Assembly (NCBI GenBank): GCA_022432975.1
Contig: CM039511.1
Span: forward strand, 17,386,557 to 17,450,556
Length of the DNA stretch: 64,000 bases
Reading direction: 5' to 3'
DNA from: Begonia masoniana
Lineage: Eukaryota; Streptophyta; Magnoliopsida; Cucurbitales; Begoniaceae
Positions 35,553-47,460 of the stretch are shown piece after piece; the first letter of the stretch is position 1; the number at the start of each line of letters is the position of its first letter. A program made the translations under genes and the position numbers. The notes under the pieces are model-generated. The model was not told the DNA's origin and searched no databases. It saw only the letters and a program-made list of their open reading frames with translations.

Positions 35553-37870
35553 GGGCAACTCCAACGGAGGTGCTTTCCAAGATTGCTTGACAGAGTATTC
35601 TCACAAGCAATGCAACCAACGTTGCTCTCCTCATTGGAGAGCAACGTCGGTTGCTTAAGGGTTGCTTTTTTAAGCAACCCTTGAGCAACGTTCAATATAT
35701 ATTTTTTAATAAATTTTATTTATTTATTTATTTATTTAAATTAAATTAAATATACAGTTTGTGGGTCAAATTTTTATACCGTTGTTCAACGGCTATAAAT
35801 TAGTTCAACGGCTATAAATTATAAAAAAAAATATTATTTTATATATTCTTACTTTTTCTATCTATAAATATTCTCACTTCTCATATTTTCTTCTTATTTT
35901 TCCTTCACAATTTCCTACAATTTCTTCACAATTTCCTTCTCATTTTTCTTCAAAAAAATATGTATACAAAAAAAAATTGTACCGTTGCAACGGCTAAAAA
36001 TTGAGCAACGGTACAATTATTATTTTTTATATAAATTATTATTTTATATATTTTTATTTTTTCTATCTATAAATACAAACAATTGTTATCCAATTTTATA
36101 TTTTCTTCTCTAAACTCAAACTTCATCTGTATACACTTCTCAAATGGATTCTCCATCTTCTCCTAATCCATACGAGAATATGAGTATAAAGGATATTATA
36201 ATTAGAGAATGTACCGACGATTACGATGATCAATATTTCAAAGATATCATGGAGAATAGACATGAAGAAGGTTGCTCAAGTAGACGTCGGAGAAAAGGGT
36301 CTTCAGAGACAGGGGACGTGAAGACGGACACCAACGTTTGTTCGATGACTACTTTTCTGAACAACCGGTGTATGGAGAATATCAATTTAGAAGACGATTT
36401 AGGATGCGTAGACAGGTGTTCTTACGCATAGTGGAGTCCCTTGAACAACATTCCGAGTATTTCCAATTGAGGGTTGATGCAGCCGGGAAAAAGGGACTTT
36501 CTCCTTTACAGAAGTGCACTGCAGCTATGCGAATGTTGGCATACAGAGTGCCTGCAGACTCAGTGGATGAATACGTCAGGATTGGTGAAACCACTGCAGT
36601 GGAGTGCCTCATCAAATTTGTTCGGGGAGTAAATGAGATTTTTGGAGAAGAGTATTTGAGGCGACCCAATCCTGAAGACATACGTCGCTTACTACAAATG
36701 GGGAAGGCACGAGGGTTTCCAGGTATGTTGGGTAGTATTGATTGTATGCACTGGGCTTGGAAAAATTGTCCAGTTGCATGGAAAGGTCAATTCACCCGCG
36801 GTGATCAAGGAAGGCCAACCATTATGCTCGAAGCGGTTGCTTCCCAAGATCTTTGGATTTGGCATGCATTTTTTGGCGTCCCGGGTTCCAATAATTATCT
36901 AAATGTGTTGAATCAATCGCCATTATTCACTGACATATTGCAAGGGCGAGCTCCTCTGGTTCAATTTACGGTTAATGGGACGCATTACAACATGGGGTAT
37001 TATTTGGCAGATGGTATCTATCCACAATGGGGTACATTTGTGAAGACCATACCGTTGCCCCAAGGAGAGAAGAGACAATTGTTTGCCCGATGCCAAGAAG
37101 GAGTGCGCAAAGATGTTGAGCGAGCATTCGGGGTTCTTTAGTCTAGGTTTGCCATTATTCGAGGCCCAGCGCGTTTTTGGGAAAGAGATGTTATCAAAGA
37201 TATCATGTACGCATGTATCATACTCCACAATATGATTGTGGAGGATGAACGAGGATTATATGAAGGTATATATGATCATAATTACGATGAAGGTCCTACC
37301 CCATCACCAACAATAGAAGTATCACATGGACCTATTTCCGATTTTCAGACAATGCTTCAACGAAATGCTGAAATCCGGGATAGAACCGTACATCGCAATC
37401 TTCAGGCGGACTTGGTAGAGCATATATGGTCTCGATTTGGAGCACAATTTGATTAAAAAATATTTTTCGTATTAAATATATAGATGTTAATGGAAATTTT
37501 TCTTCAATATTTTAGACGGTAACCGTGTTTCTGTAATTTTTTATTTGTATTTTAATTATATATAATTAATATTAATTTTAGTTGCTTCCCAAAGTATAAT
37601 ATTTGCTTCTTTTGTAAATATAAACTATAATATATATTTAATTTAATGATATTATGATTATATATATGTAAGAAAAATTAATATTAAAATTAATATAAAA
37701 TTATTTGATAAGCAACCGACTAAGGTTGCTATCATTGGAGTGCAAAGTTGCTTGAGGTTGCTTAAGGGATGAGGTGGAAGAGAGAGAACCTAATTTATTT
37801 AAATAATAATATAAATAATATATTTTTAATTGATAGCAACTCCAATGGGTTGCTACCATTGGAGTTGCCC
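35553..37870 (+). mobile_element. PIF/Harbinger transposon, 2318 bp, TSD TTA
   Basis: Ends are GGGCAACTCCAACGG at 35553 and CCATTGGAGTTGCCC at 37870, an inverted repeat flanked by TTA at 35550-35552 and 37871-37873, the target typical of this superfamily. Subterminal GTTGCTT/AAGCAAC words are repeated many times, including a hairpin at 35650-35690. One transposase gene is present; the MYB-like second protein used by many Harbinger elements is absent. The uninterrupted target (TCTGTTAGCA) is visible at 32166-32175. Confidence 0.95.
36144..37456 (+). pseudogene. HARBI1-like DDE transposase, broken
   Basis: The transposase cuts and joins element ends in the nucleus. The ATG at 36144 starts MDSPSSPNPYENMS; the frame changes between about 36280 and 36330 into RRRFRMRRQVFLRIV. 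Catalytic residues are in GSIDCMHWAW (D), YYLADGIYPQW (D) and DVERAFGVL (E). A TAG at 37139-37141 directly after GVL stands where the family has glutamine; the frame then goes on through SRFAIIRGPARFW and CIILHNMIVEDE to the true end at 37456. One frameshift and one stop suggest fairly recent inactivation. Confidence 0.92.
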
Positions 37871-39084
37871 TTAGCACGTGATATTTTCTCTTTCCTGAAT
37901 CTTTCTCTCTGAACAATTCTCAGTTTTTTGAGGAAAAATACATTTTCTATTATGTCTTCTACTTTTTTTCTTCTCTATATTTTCGGACACGATATTTGCA
38001 TAACAATTAATAGTAATATATTTTTAATTTAGGTTTTTTTTATTTTAAATTTTAAAGTATGAAAATGCATTATCATCTATGGACTTTCAGGCGAAGTTTC
38101 AACTTGAAATTTTGCTTGAACAAGAAGCATGGAAATTACTTACAAATATGGCCCGTGATCTATTCTAAATAAAGATCCCGATTTGAAACCCATAGCCATG
38201 GAAGTAGCTAAAAGGTTTGTCGCTCTTAATTGTGACGGTCGCAAGGACCTTGAAAAATAAAATTTTGACTGCATGGAAAGATGCATTGAGACGACTAAGA
38301 AAATTGGACAACAAGGCACAGTTCCAATGGCACAGTTCCAAACACCTGAAATAAGCAATGAAAAGTAACAATAACATACCGACTCAGGAAATGATCCAAA
38401 TTTTCCAAGAAGAGAAGATATTGACCCCCCAGGAACGAATTCCAACAAAATATTCAATGATTCTTCCTCTCGAGCTGTGCCCAGATATCTCTGAAAACAG
38501 TAACAATAACGAGATCAGCTGAGAATCAACAGCTAACAAAAAGAAAAAAAGACGACAGTACTTACAACTATATTTAGGTGAGAAAGATTCTTCAAAAGTT
38601 TCACCTCATCTTCCAGCTCTCGAATATGAGCCTATATAAGAAGTCATCACGGAAAAATTACTAACTAATAAACAGATCATCAACCGTTTAATTATATTTG
38701 ATGTTTATCTTACTCATGGTAATCAGCCTTCATTATATGTTATAAATAACTAATCAAAAATTCTCTCTGCAACTGGTACATACTTTTTCTGACAACAGAG
38801 CAGTGACAGAACTTTGCGGTTTTCCAACATGATAAGTATTCAACACAAAAAAAATATGAAAAATCCAACAGTTAAAACGATCTACTCCATGTTCACAAGA
38901 AGAAACTAAATTTTTTTTTTTCGCGGTGCAGATTTTCACCTGTGTCCTTTCTTTAGATGCACTATGCGCTGCAATTGAGACCTGCAACCAATATTCAAAA
39001 ATAAGACTAAAATTTGCAGAGTACACAGCCAAAAATAATGATGTAAATGAAGCTTAAGTCCCTCACATGCTTCGCGGCCAGTAG

Positions 39085-42000
39085 CGTTGAGAAGATGAAT
39101 CTTGCTGGTTTGAATATGAAATGATAAAACCAGAGAAGGTTGAAGCAGAGAAGGACAAGGAAGAAAGGAAACTGTGGCAGAGAGAATGATGATTTCTGTT
39201 TTCAAAAATTGTACTCTTACAGTGTATATACCCAAGATATACAAGAAAACTAAAACGTAATTATTCTATACAATGAAACTATAAATGAATAGTAGTCTAG
39301 TAGTCTAATATCCCCCCGCAAGATCAAGGGCGATAGCCGAAGAGCTTGAACAAGAAGAGATTGAAGGAGTCGGGTGGAAGAGGTTTAGTGAGAGCATCAG
39401 CCAATTGGTTAGAGGAAGGAGTGAACTTGACCGATAACTTCTTTTGGTGCACCTTTTCCCAAACGAAATGAAAATCAAGCTCGACATGTTTAGATTTGGA
39501 GTGCAGCACAGGATTGGAGGCAAGATATGTGGCACTCAAGTTATCACACAGTATGAGAGGTGCGGTGGTAGAAGGGATACCTAGCTCCTGTAAGAGAGAC
39601 TGCAGCCAGAGAACCTCAGCGGCACCGTTGGCAACACTACGATACTCGGATTCAGTACTGGAACGAGAAACAACCTTCTGTTTGGTAGAGGACCAGGAGA
39701 TAAGATTTGGACCTAGAAAAATACAGAAGCCACTGGTGCTCTTCCGATCGTCGGGGCAAGAAGCCTAGTCGGCGTCTGTATAACATGTCAGGTCATGAGA
39801 GGTAGAAGGTGTGAAGGAAATACCGAGTGAAGCCTTTGAGATACCGGAGAATACGTTTGACTGCTTGCCAATGAACATCAGAGGGGGCATGCATGAACTG
39901 TGAGACTTTGTTAACTGCAAAAGCAATATCAGACCGTGTAAGGCAACAGTATTGGAGACCGCCAACTATGCTACGATATAGAAAACCATCTGGTAGGGGT
40001 GTCCCGGAGTGGATAGATAGCGGAGGCTTAGCGACCATAGGAGTCGGGACCGGTTTGCACAAATCCATATTGGCCCTGTGAAGAAGCTCAGAGATATACC
40101 GTGATTGTGAAAAAGTCATACCAGCAGGGGTCCGAGTGACAGAAATACCGAGGAAGTAGGATAATGGGCTAAGATCTCGAACTCGGAACTGAGAATGTAG
40201 GTATGCGAGGAGCTGATCTACGAGAGTGGGCGAGTCACCTGTCACAATAATGTCATCAACATACACAAGCATAATAAGGACGGATGATGACGTACGGCGT
40301 ATGAAAAGTGACGAGTCCGACTTTGATGCCAAGAAACCCCAATTTATTAAAGCAGTGTATAATTTAGTATACCAGGCTCTCGGGGACTGCTTTAAACCAT
40401 AAAGAGCTTTCTGGAGGAGACATACAGCCGACGGGTAAGATGGATCAATAAAACCGGGAGGTTGTTGCATGTATACCTGCTCAGTCAGATCACCGTGTAA
40501 GAAAGCGTTGCTGATATCTAATTGCCGAATAATCCAGTGAGAGGAGATAGCTAAAGAGAGCACTGTTCGGACGGAAGTGGGTTTGACTACCGGACTGAAT
40601 GTCTCATCATAATCAATACCTTCAGTCTGGTCATAACCTTTAGCTACTAGCCGAGCCTTGTACCGAGAAACTGTGCCATCAGAATTAAGCTTAGTCTTGA
40701 AGACCCACTTACAGCCTATGAGTTTGGCACCACGAGGTAGGGGAACTAAGGTCCAGGTGTGGGTTTGGGAAAGAGCGAAAATTTCCTCTTTCATGGCAGT
40801 GAGCCAGTGAGGGTCTTTGGCCGCTTGGGAAAAGGTTTTGGGTTCAAGTACGGTCTCGACGAGGAAGGCTTTCGGCTTGAAAATACCAGATTTAGCTCGG
40901 GTGGTCATAGGATGGGTATTGAGGGCGGAAGAGGGGGGAGCTTGGGGAGGTGAGGGATCAGGTAAAGGAAGGGGAGGTGAGATGATAGCTGAAGGAAAAG
41001 AGGGTGAGGAAGTGGAACCAATTGGATGGATAGGTATTGGAGAAGGGACCAGAACGAGTGAGAGTGAAGATGATTGAGTAGGCGGATTGGTATAGGTGGG
41101 AGGATGAGTTAAGCAAGGGATGTTAAGTGTAAAAGAGGTTTGTGGAGAAACAGGTGGGGAAAGAGAGGAAAAGGGAAATTGAGATTCAACGAAAGTGACA
41201 TGACGAGAGATGTAGATTTTGTTGACGGCGGGATCGAGACATAAGGATCCTTTGTGATTTGGACTAGGGCCTAAGAAAACGCAAGGAAAGGATTGGGGTT
41301 GAAGTTTGTGTTTATTAAACGGGCGAAGAAGAGGAAAACAGAGACAACCGAAAACACGAAGGGAAGAGTAATCTGGAATTTTGTGGAACAAGCATTCAGA
41401 AGGAGACTTGTGATTTAAGACCGGAGTGGGTAGTAAATTTATTAAGCTGGTGGCTGTGAGGAAAGCATAAGGCCAAAAATGGTGAGGGACGGAAGAATGG
41501 AAAAGTAGAGCAAGTCCTGTTTCAACGACATGACGATTTTTGCGTTCCACGCGACCATTTTGATTTGGAGTATACGGACACGAAATTCGATGCTGAATAC
41601 CAGAAGTGAGAGACTGAAATTCACCACCCCAGTCAGATTGGACAGTTTTGATTTGAGCACCGAATTGAGTATTAACAAATTGATTGAATTGGACAAAAGT
41701 AGTGAACACTTCACTCTTTAATTTTAATGGAAATAGCCAAGTGAATCGAGTACAATCATCAACGAAGAGAAGAAAATATCGTGCGCCAGTGATGGATTTA
41801 ATTGGAGAAGGACCCCACACATCAGTATGTATAACATCAAAAGGAAATTGAGCATGTGAATGGGAAATTGGAAACGGTAATTGATGACTTTTACTCATGT
41901 GGCAAGGATTACATGTTTGATACAAAAAATTGTTGGACTTTAAATTACAGCGGTCTAATACTTGTTTCAACACGACTGGAGAAGGGTGACCCAGACGCCT

Positions 42001-42707
42001 ATGCCAAAGAGTATCCAAAACGGGGGGGGGGGGGGGGGGAATCCTTGAGCTGAGCAGCAAGGGACAAAAGCGGGTCGGCAGGTGGAAGGCGATATAGAGA
42101 CCGTCACTGAGCAACCCACGGAGGAGGATTCGGCGAGTAGTCCGATCCTTGACAAAAAAACACGTTGGATGAAATTCAACAAAAACACAATTTTCTTGAC
42201 ACAATTTCGAAACACTGAGCAGATTTTGTGACAGATGTGGAGTGTGATAAACAGTGGGCAATTGAAGGGAGCGGCCAATGGCTGGAATAACAGAGGAACC
42301 AGAATTGAAAAGAGGAAGAGAGGTACCTTGTGCTGTGGCAACGTGAGAAGAGTTGAGTTTTCCACACGAAGTAATTTGTGGAGTTTAGCTTGATGGTTAT
42401 TGTCTGATTTACTGCTGGGAAGGGTGGGAGAAGGGAAGACGGAGCTGTTGAGATTGGGGACGCCATCTAGCTCTGATACCACGTTGAGAAGATGAATCTT
42501 GCTGGTTTGAATATGAAATGGTAAAACCAGAGAAGGTTGAAGCAGAGAAGGAGAAGGAAGAAAGGAAACTGTGGCAGAGAGAATGATGATTTCTGGTTTC
42601 AAAATTTGTACTCTTACAGTGTATATACCCAAGATATAAAAGAAAACTAAAACGTAACTATTCTGTACAATGAAACTATAAATGAATACTAGTCTAGTAG
42701 TCTAATA
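39085..42707 (-). mobile_element. Copia retrotransposon (Ale/Retrofit-like), TSD AGTAG
   Basis: Two LTRs of 226 bp (39085-39310 and 42482-42707) differ at about eight positions by eye and are flanked by AGTAG at 39080-39084 and 42708-42712. On the minus strand the primer site TGGTATCAGAGC follows the right LTR (42470-42481), and a G-rich polypurine tract (GCGGGGGGA, 39311-39319) precedes the left one. The LTR ends read TATTAG...CAACG rather than TG...CA. It is inserted in exon 1 of the MAPKKK relic. Confidence 0.95.
39324..42466 (-). pseudogene. Copia polyprotein with gag/protease deletion
   Basis: The ATG at 42466 opens the gag start (LNSTNYFVWKTQLF), which is fused after about 40 codons to the protease tail, removing most of gag, the CCHC knuckle and the protease active site. 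An 822-codon open frame (42261-39793) covers pre-integrase WHRRLGHPS, integrase D, D, E in HTDVWGPS, QSDWGGEF and GRVERKNRH, and RT with the active-site box YVDDIIVTGD. A frameshift after LRYLKG and a TAG in YTDAD-stop-ASCP break RNase H. The Ale/Retrofit clade is likely from RT-linker motifs (SQSRYISELL) but not proven. The long open frame with few lesions suggests a younger insertion than the chromovirus. Confidence 0.93.
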
Positions 42708-43049
42708 AGTAGCTCTCCAGAGTCGAGGTTCATTCCCATGTAAACTCGACCAAATGCACCGCACCCGATCAACTCGCCCTTCCGCCACCGGATCGGAGGG
42801 GTATCACATTTCGAAGCAGGAGGCAAAGCCTGCAGCGGCGCCTTTGAAAATAGGCCGATTCTGGACTTTCGAATACTTGAGCCGATCTTTTAGACCAGGC
42901 CACCGAAATTTGTTCCATCGTCTCCGCCTGGAGTTCGAAACACCAAGGATCGGCGAAATGATCCGAAGATTTCTTGCATCAAAATGGAAGTTTATTCTTC
43001 CTAGTGGCTTATCGGAGTGTGTGGTTCGGTGTAACGGCAAGGAAGACTA

Positions 43050-44984
43050 GGGTTCGTAGAATTTCATCTACACACTCAGACAGGTTCTAACGAGAGAGAG
43101 AGAGAGAGTGAGAGAAGGAAAATGAAGTTTCAAAAAAATAAAATAAAATGGAGAGCTTTGTGACCGTTATGCTTTTTTTTATTTTTTTATTTGTCGGTGG
43201 TGCTCGGCCGGATAATAATGTATCTAAAAAATTAGAAAATTGGCAACGAAGGTTGTAAATTACCAAAAAACAAAATTTGGGTAAGACACTTTCACACAAT
43301 TAATCCAGAGTGTGATTATTTTTCGAGAGTGTGACAGTAAACTACGACAACAGAGGCATCGCTACTCTATTAATCAAAACATCCATGTAATTATATTATT
43401 AACGATGATAAGTAATGTTTTCCAGGGATTTGTCTTAGGTTGGGTAGTTATAAGAAAATAAAATAAAAATGGCAACTTGGTAATTTAAATCACAGCTGGG
43501 GGCGTCCTCGTAAGCTCCTCAAAGATTGTCTTCGCGTTAGTTCGGTGAGAACTGAGAACAGAAAAAAAAGGTAGGAGATGAGTCATGTCTCTCCTATCCT
43601 AATATTTGAATATAAATTTATTATATATATTAAATGATTATAAATGTAAGATCGAATCCATAGTCAATACTATTTACGATAAGAGCAGTTGAGAATTGAA
43701 TCCCATTTTTCCCATTATTTTCATTTTCCGGGCGAGGGGGGGCCCTAAAATAGTTAGGAGCTGAGAGAGGGTGAACGTGAGTGCACGTAGCCGTTGTGAC
43801 GTCTCCATTTATTATTGTCTATTTTGAGTAAATAAAATTCAAAAAATCACATTTTAAACGATAATGTAATTATTGTAATCAATTATAAATAATTAATTTA
43901 TGACATTAATAATACTTATTATTATTTAGAATAGAATAAGAGAATTACGTATTATTCTTCAATATCTTCTTCTTGCATGATAGGAAGGAAAAGGCAAGTA
44001 GTAGAAGTTGACAAATCAAATCAAACCAACTTCCAGGAGATAGCTTTCCAACAGATTAGCACAAAACGAGGGAGTGGCAATTGAGCAGTACACAAGTGAA
44101 GAGGTTGAACGTACCATGCGGCCACTGCCGGAAGCTTTTCATTCCATTATCGACGACGACTCAGTCTTTTCCATTCACATTCCTGCATGAAAAGCGAATC
44201 CAGCTGGTACCCCATCCTCAGGATAGAGTGAATCTTTCAGGATCTGAAATAAATGAAAAAGTATCAAACAACTGATTGTTCGATATCCCATAAACCAAAA
44301 ACAGAAGAGGCCCCGATAACTGCTGCCACTTGCTAAGCTCATTATTTGAAGAAAATTGGCATCTATTCACAAATCAAGCATGATTTTTAAGGCACATTAT
44401 GATCATGATACAGATGGATGTGTACCTCATAATGCTTCAATTTCATTAGATATTTAGCTAAAGCTACTTTCAATTTTTATGGTAGATATGAGAACAGAAC
44501 TTAACTTGGAATAATTAACTTCTGAACTTAACTTCAGAAGAAAATACAACTAGGCTGCCTAGGACATTCTTAAACAACTAAGCCACAACTTATGCTTGGT
44601 GATTCAATAATCCCTCGAAAGAAAATCAATGTTTTCATCAAAGACAAACGAAAGCGACACATTCAGATGTCAGACATTAATCTTACAATTTTCTGTATGA
44701 TACAAAATATCATTTTCGAACTAATTCATTTTATGTTTCTATTAGGATTTTAAAGTACACTGTAACAAAATGATCAATAAAACTGAACTTAAAATTTTCT
44801 ACAAATAAAACTGTATAAAAGCTCAAACACATAATCACACACGAGATTGTACATACAAGTTCAAACAGAACCTCAGGCTAAATGTCATTGACCAAAAGCC
44901 GATAACAAAGATGAAAGAAATGCCATAAAATGAGAGATTTACTATTATTATTCACAGTATTGTGGTGCTGACTAAACACATAAG
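43050..44984. other. Non-coding region, no gene seen
   Basis: After the MAPKKK leader and a GA run (43093-43111), the region is AT-rich. A short frame at 44081-44275 has no recognised similarity. No RNA gene or tandem array is visible. Confidence 0.55.
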
Positions 44985-45670
44985 TCGTTGTCATCCCCAT
45001 CTCCATCTCCATCTCCATCCTCATCCTCATCGCCTTCGTCCTCTCCGGCTATTCAGTTACTAGGATGATGCTGTGATTCACAAGCATTTCTTTCTGACCT
45101 ATCTGAATAAAAAAATCGAGAAACAACTTCAGCAATATAAATAAAAAGAAGATATGATGGACCACAAATAGATAAAACTCTAAACCTTGGGGATCTTCAG
45201 CATAATTCTTTACCATATGATGAAAGCTAATATGACCAGTTAAAGAGAGATTGTAACTCCATATATCTCACGTTATATGAAGGAAGTTCTGACATTTTCC
45301 AAAACCTATAGGGTCTGTGTTATAATAGGCTTAGTGAAAAGAGAAATGTTGTTTCAACTATCTGAATGAGAATATAAGTTATCGTGCAACATTAATGCTT
45401 AAGAACATTTAAAAGTACTTTTTGATCAGTCACAAGTTCCCTTCGTTCTCAACAATTAAATTATAAGCCCTCTTTAAGCAGAATATAACAAAATTTTCCA
45501 TTGCCAATAACAGATGAAACTATTGTGGATGAGGATTCAGGATACGTACAGGGTTCAGTGATCATGTTTTCCTATCCTTTCAATGTCCCTCTGATCACCA
45601 GCATTCATATCTTTTTCCACTCGAGTCTGCCTATCTTCAGCTCCATCACCACTTTTTGCTGCACTTCCTG
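44985..45670 (-). pseudogene. Possible exon relics with an acidic tail, unknown gene
   Basis: On the minus strand, 45668-45553 after acceptor TTCACAG reads GSAAKSGDGAEDRQTRVEK..., and 45060-44985 reads AGEDEGDEDEDGDGDGDG with a stop after LCV. The acidic tail comes from a GAGATG-type repeat. They look like coding sequence of one gene but I do not recognise it, and the connecting exons are not clear. Confidence 0.25.
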
Positions 45671-46119
45671 TGAATATAATAGCATTAAGATTTTATATTG
45701 AACCATATGAGTCTTGGAACGCATAGATAATTCCATAAAGAATTTGTAATTCCAATTGCCGACTAAGTTAGCTACTTTCTTAAAAAACTCAGGCTGAAGT
45801 CTCAAAGGCGGAATGACATAATCTTTATCATGTATAAAATCACTCGGAACTCATACTTTGTTTAAAAGACCATCACACATTCACTGCACACACGTGTATA
45901 AGAAACATAATTTGTATTGCGATTGTAAAACATAGAAGATTGGAAGTATACAATCTCCTTTTAAAAAAAAAAAAAGTAACTGAAGATTCTCTATCTTTGT
46001 CCATGATTTATTAATATAGAGACATGTTTCCAGAGTTAAAAGGGCAACTGAGTGAGCTAGGACTCCACTCGGTGAAACAAAATGCTCAAGATCCAACAGT
46101 TACTAGAGAGTATTGTTAC

Positions 46120-46332
46120 CTTTAACCCAAATGAGAAAACTTAGATTTCATTTGGACTCGGAGGCAATACTCATCGGGTTAGGTGCATGCTCCGATACAT
46201 GCTTCATTACACTGGGAAAAGAATTTCAGTGTGCTGCTATTCGTTATTACTATGATACATTTGATAATGTGCAAAATGCATTAATTACGATGTATGCTGA
46301 AGGCAAGGACCTTTGTCAGGTCTATTATTTTT
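46120..46332 (+). pseudogene. PPR protein fragment, probably the upstream part of the PPR relic
   Basis: The frame has SEAILIGLGACSDTCFITLGKEFQCAAIR, then VQNALITMYA, typical of PPR repeats. It ends near KDLCQVYYFFN, whereas the arm relics begin at ITWNSMIS, which is what normally follows such a segment. It therefore fits as the missing upstream neighbour of the arm copies, separated by rearrangement. Note the strand: plus here, with the adjacent TGA-like exon on minus. Confidence 0.7.
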
Positions 46333-46624
46333 TTAATTTAGTAAAAAATTCAATTCATATCTTATTGTATTGGATCATTTATCATTTGGTAACTAATATT
46401 TTTTTTTTACTCAATCAAACTTTATCGTATATGCTGTTTGTAATTCAAATTTGTTCGTTTAATTTTCTGTTAAATTGATAACGTGCAGAGCGCGTGAAAT
46501 TATCGACAGTCTTATTTGCTTCTTGATCATTTCTCATATCAAGCTGGAAATGTGAAGAAAGAGGGAGGACTTTTTAGCGTGATGTGAAAAAGGGTTATAG
46601 AAATCCAAATCACAGAGCTCTCAT

Positions 46625-46810
46625 CCTGTGTTGAGCTCGGCGTCGACCTTAACAATGGTGGATCCATCTGTATCGGAGCTTTCTTGATTTATGAAAGTAG
46701 TTTCCTGTAAGACCCTAAATACGTGAGGGGCGTGGCATAGAAAATTCGAGTTGAGTTTTTCCGGGTAATTCCCATGCACAGACCTTGTGAAACGGCTCGT
46801 AGAAGCCCAT
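46625..46810 (-). pseudogene. Third copy of the TGA-like first exon, broken
   Basis: It matches 34761-34880 and 56564-56683 with several substitutions. Three lesions are visible: one base is lost near the 3' end (CCTGTGTTG against CCTGTTGTTG), the donor GTGAGA has become ATGAGA, and 62 bp (46706-46767) are inserted between TTTCC and ATTCC. It lies head to head with the arm 2 copy; only the MULE separates them. Confidence 0.6.
46706..46767. mobile_element. 62-bp insertion in the TGA-like exon
   Basis: The insert starts TGTAAGACCC, recalling the TGTAACACCC start of the local LTRs, and lies between TTTCC and ATTCC, a possible 5-bp duplication with one mismatch. Its other end (CCGGGTA) does not match an LTR end, so origin is uncertain. 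Confidence 0.3.
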
Positions 46811-46948
46811 TCTAACCGTAGCAGAGATTAAGACGACCAAGGGCTAGGCTCCGAAAAAAGGAGGCTGCTGGGGAAATTTAAGATACTGAAAATGAAAAAG
46901 ACTCTAAAAAAGAGAGAGGGCATAATCAATGGCTGCGAATAACGATTG

Positions 46949-47460
46949 GGATAAAGTGCATAAAAAAGCTCCAACTATGGAGAAAGTGCAAAAAAGAACT
47001 TCAAGTATCGAAAGGGCAAGAAAAAGCTGGGCGGGTACCCGCTCACCCCCCGCAGAGGGTTTAGCGGGTACCCGCCGAAAATGATGCGGGTACCCGCCGA
47101 ATGCGGGGGGTCACGCGGGTACCCGCATGACTACCCGCATAACGCCTAACGCGGGTACCCGTATCATTTGAGGCGGGTACCCGCGTTAGCAACAGTGCAG
47201 TGCCTCCCTCGCGATTTTTAACCCTCCCTGCAGATCACCCCCTGCAGATCCCTAAATTGCGCCCAAATCCGATTTTTAACCCCCTGCGATTTTTGACCCT
47301 CCTCGCCGCCGAAGCTCGCCCTCAAATCCGACCACCACCACGCCGCGGCTCGCCCCCAAATCCGACCACCACCACGCACAACTCAACTCCGACGCCCATT
47401 ACGCCGACTTTTAGGGCTAGGCTTGCCGATTCCTTACCCTTCACGCAGGTACCCGCCGAC
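46949..47460 (+). repeat. Left TIR of the MULE with GCGGGTACCCGC palindromes
   Basis: Seven copies of GGTACC-centred palindromes lie in 47030-47455, six of them between 47033 and 47180. Between them run CCCCCCGC and TGATGCGG words. The inner part (CTCGCGATTTTTAACCCTCC, CCGACCACCACCACG, AGGCTTGCCGATTCCTTACC) matches the inverted inner part of the right TIR. The TIR is of the length (about 500 bp) and position where Mutator elements keep promoters. Confidence 0.9.

Larger units (their letters stand above)
35246..38060 (-). pseudogene. Second ankyrin-gene 5' segment, split by a Harbinger element
   Basis: 35246-35549 plus 37871-38060 repeat the ankyrin-gene upstream region seen at 32080-32360 and 60780-61250 (CAGGTCACATCAAGCAATATCA, CTGAACAATTCTCAG). 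Only the promoter/leader side is present; no ankyrin or PGG exon follows. The left edge is fused to the TGA leader (35240-35246). Confidence 0.7.
38380..42979 (-). pseudogene. NPK1/ANP-like MAPKKK, 5' exons only, split by Copia
   Basis: ANP kinases start a MAP kinase cascade for cytokinesis and stress. Minus-strand exon 1 starts at 42979 (MQEIFGSFRRSLVFR), meets a TAA in the linker (about 42896) and reaches the glycine-rich loop [24 protein letters not shown]; the Copia element lies here, and the exon resumes with AAKH at 39084-39067. Exon 2 is 38981-38940 (VSIAAHSASKERTQ), exon 3 is 38631-38566 (AHIRELEDEVKLLKNLSHLNIV) and exon 4 is 38490-38380 ([12 protein letters not shown], then [11 protein letters not shown]). 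All exon edges have GT/AG sites. The catalytic HRD and DFG parts are missing. Confidence 0.88.

Noticed and set aside
44992..45050. Acidic Asp/Glu-rich stretch as evidence of a histone-binding protein
   Set aside because: It arises from a short GAGATG/GAGGAT DNA repeat; without neighbouring recognisable exons the family cannot be named.
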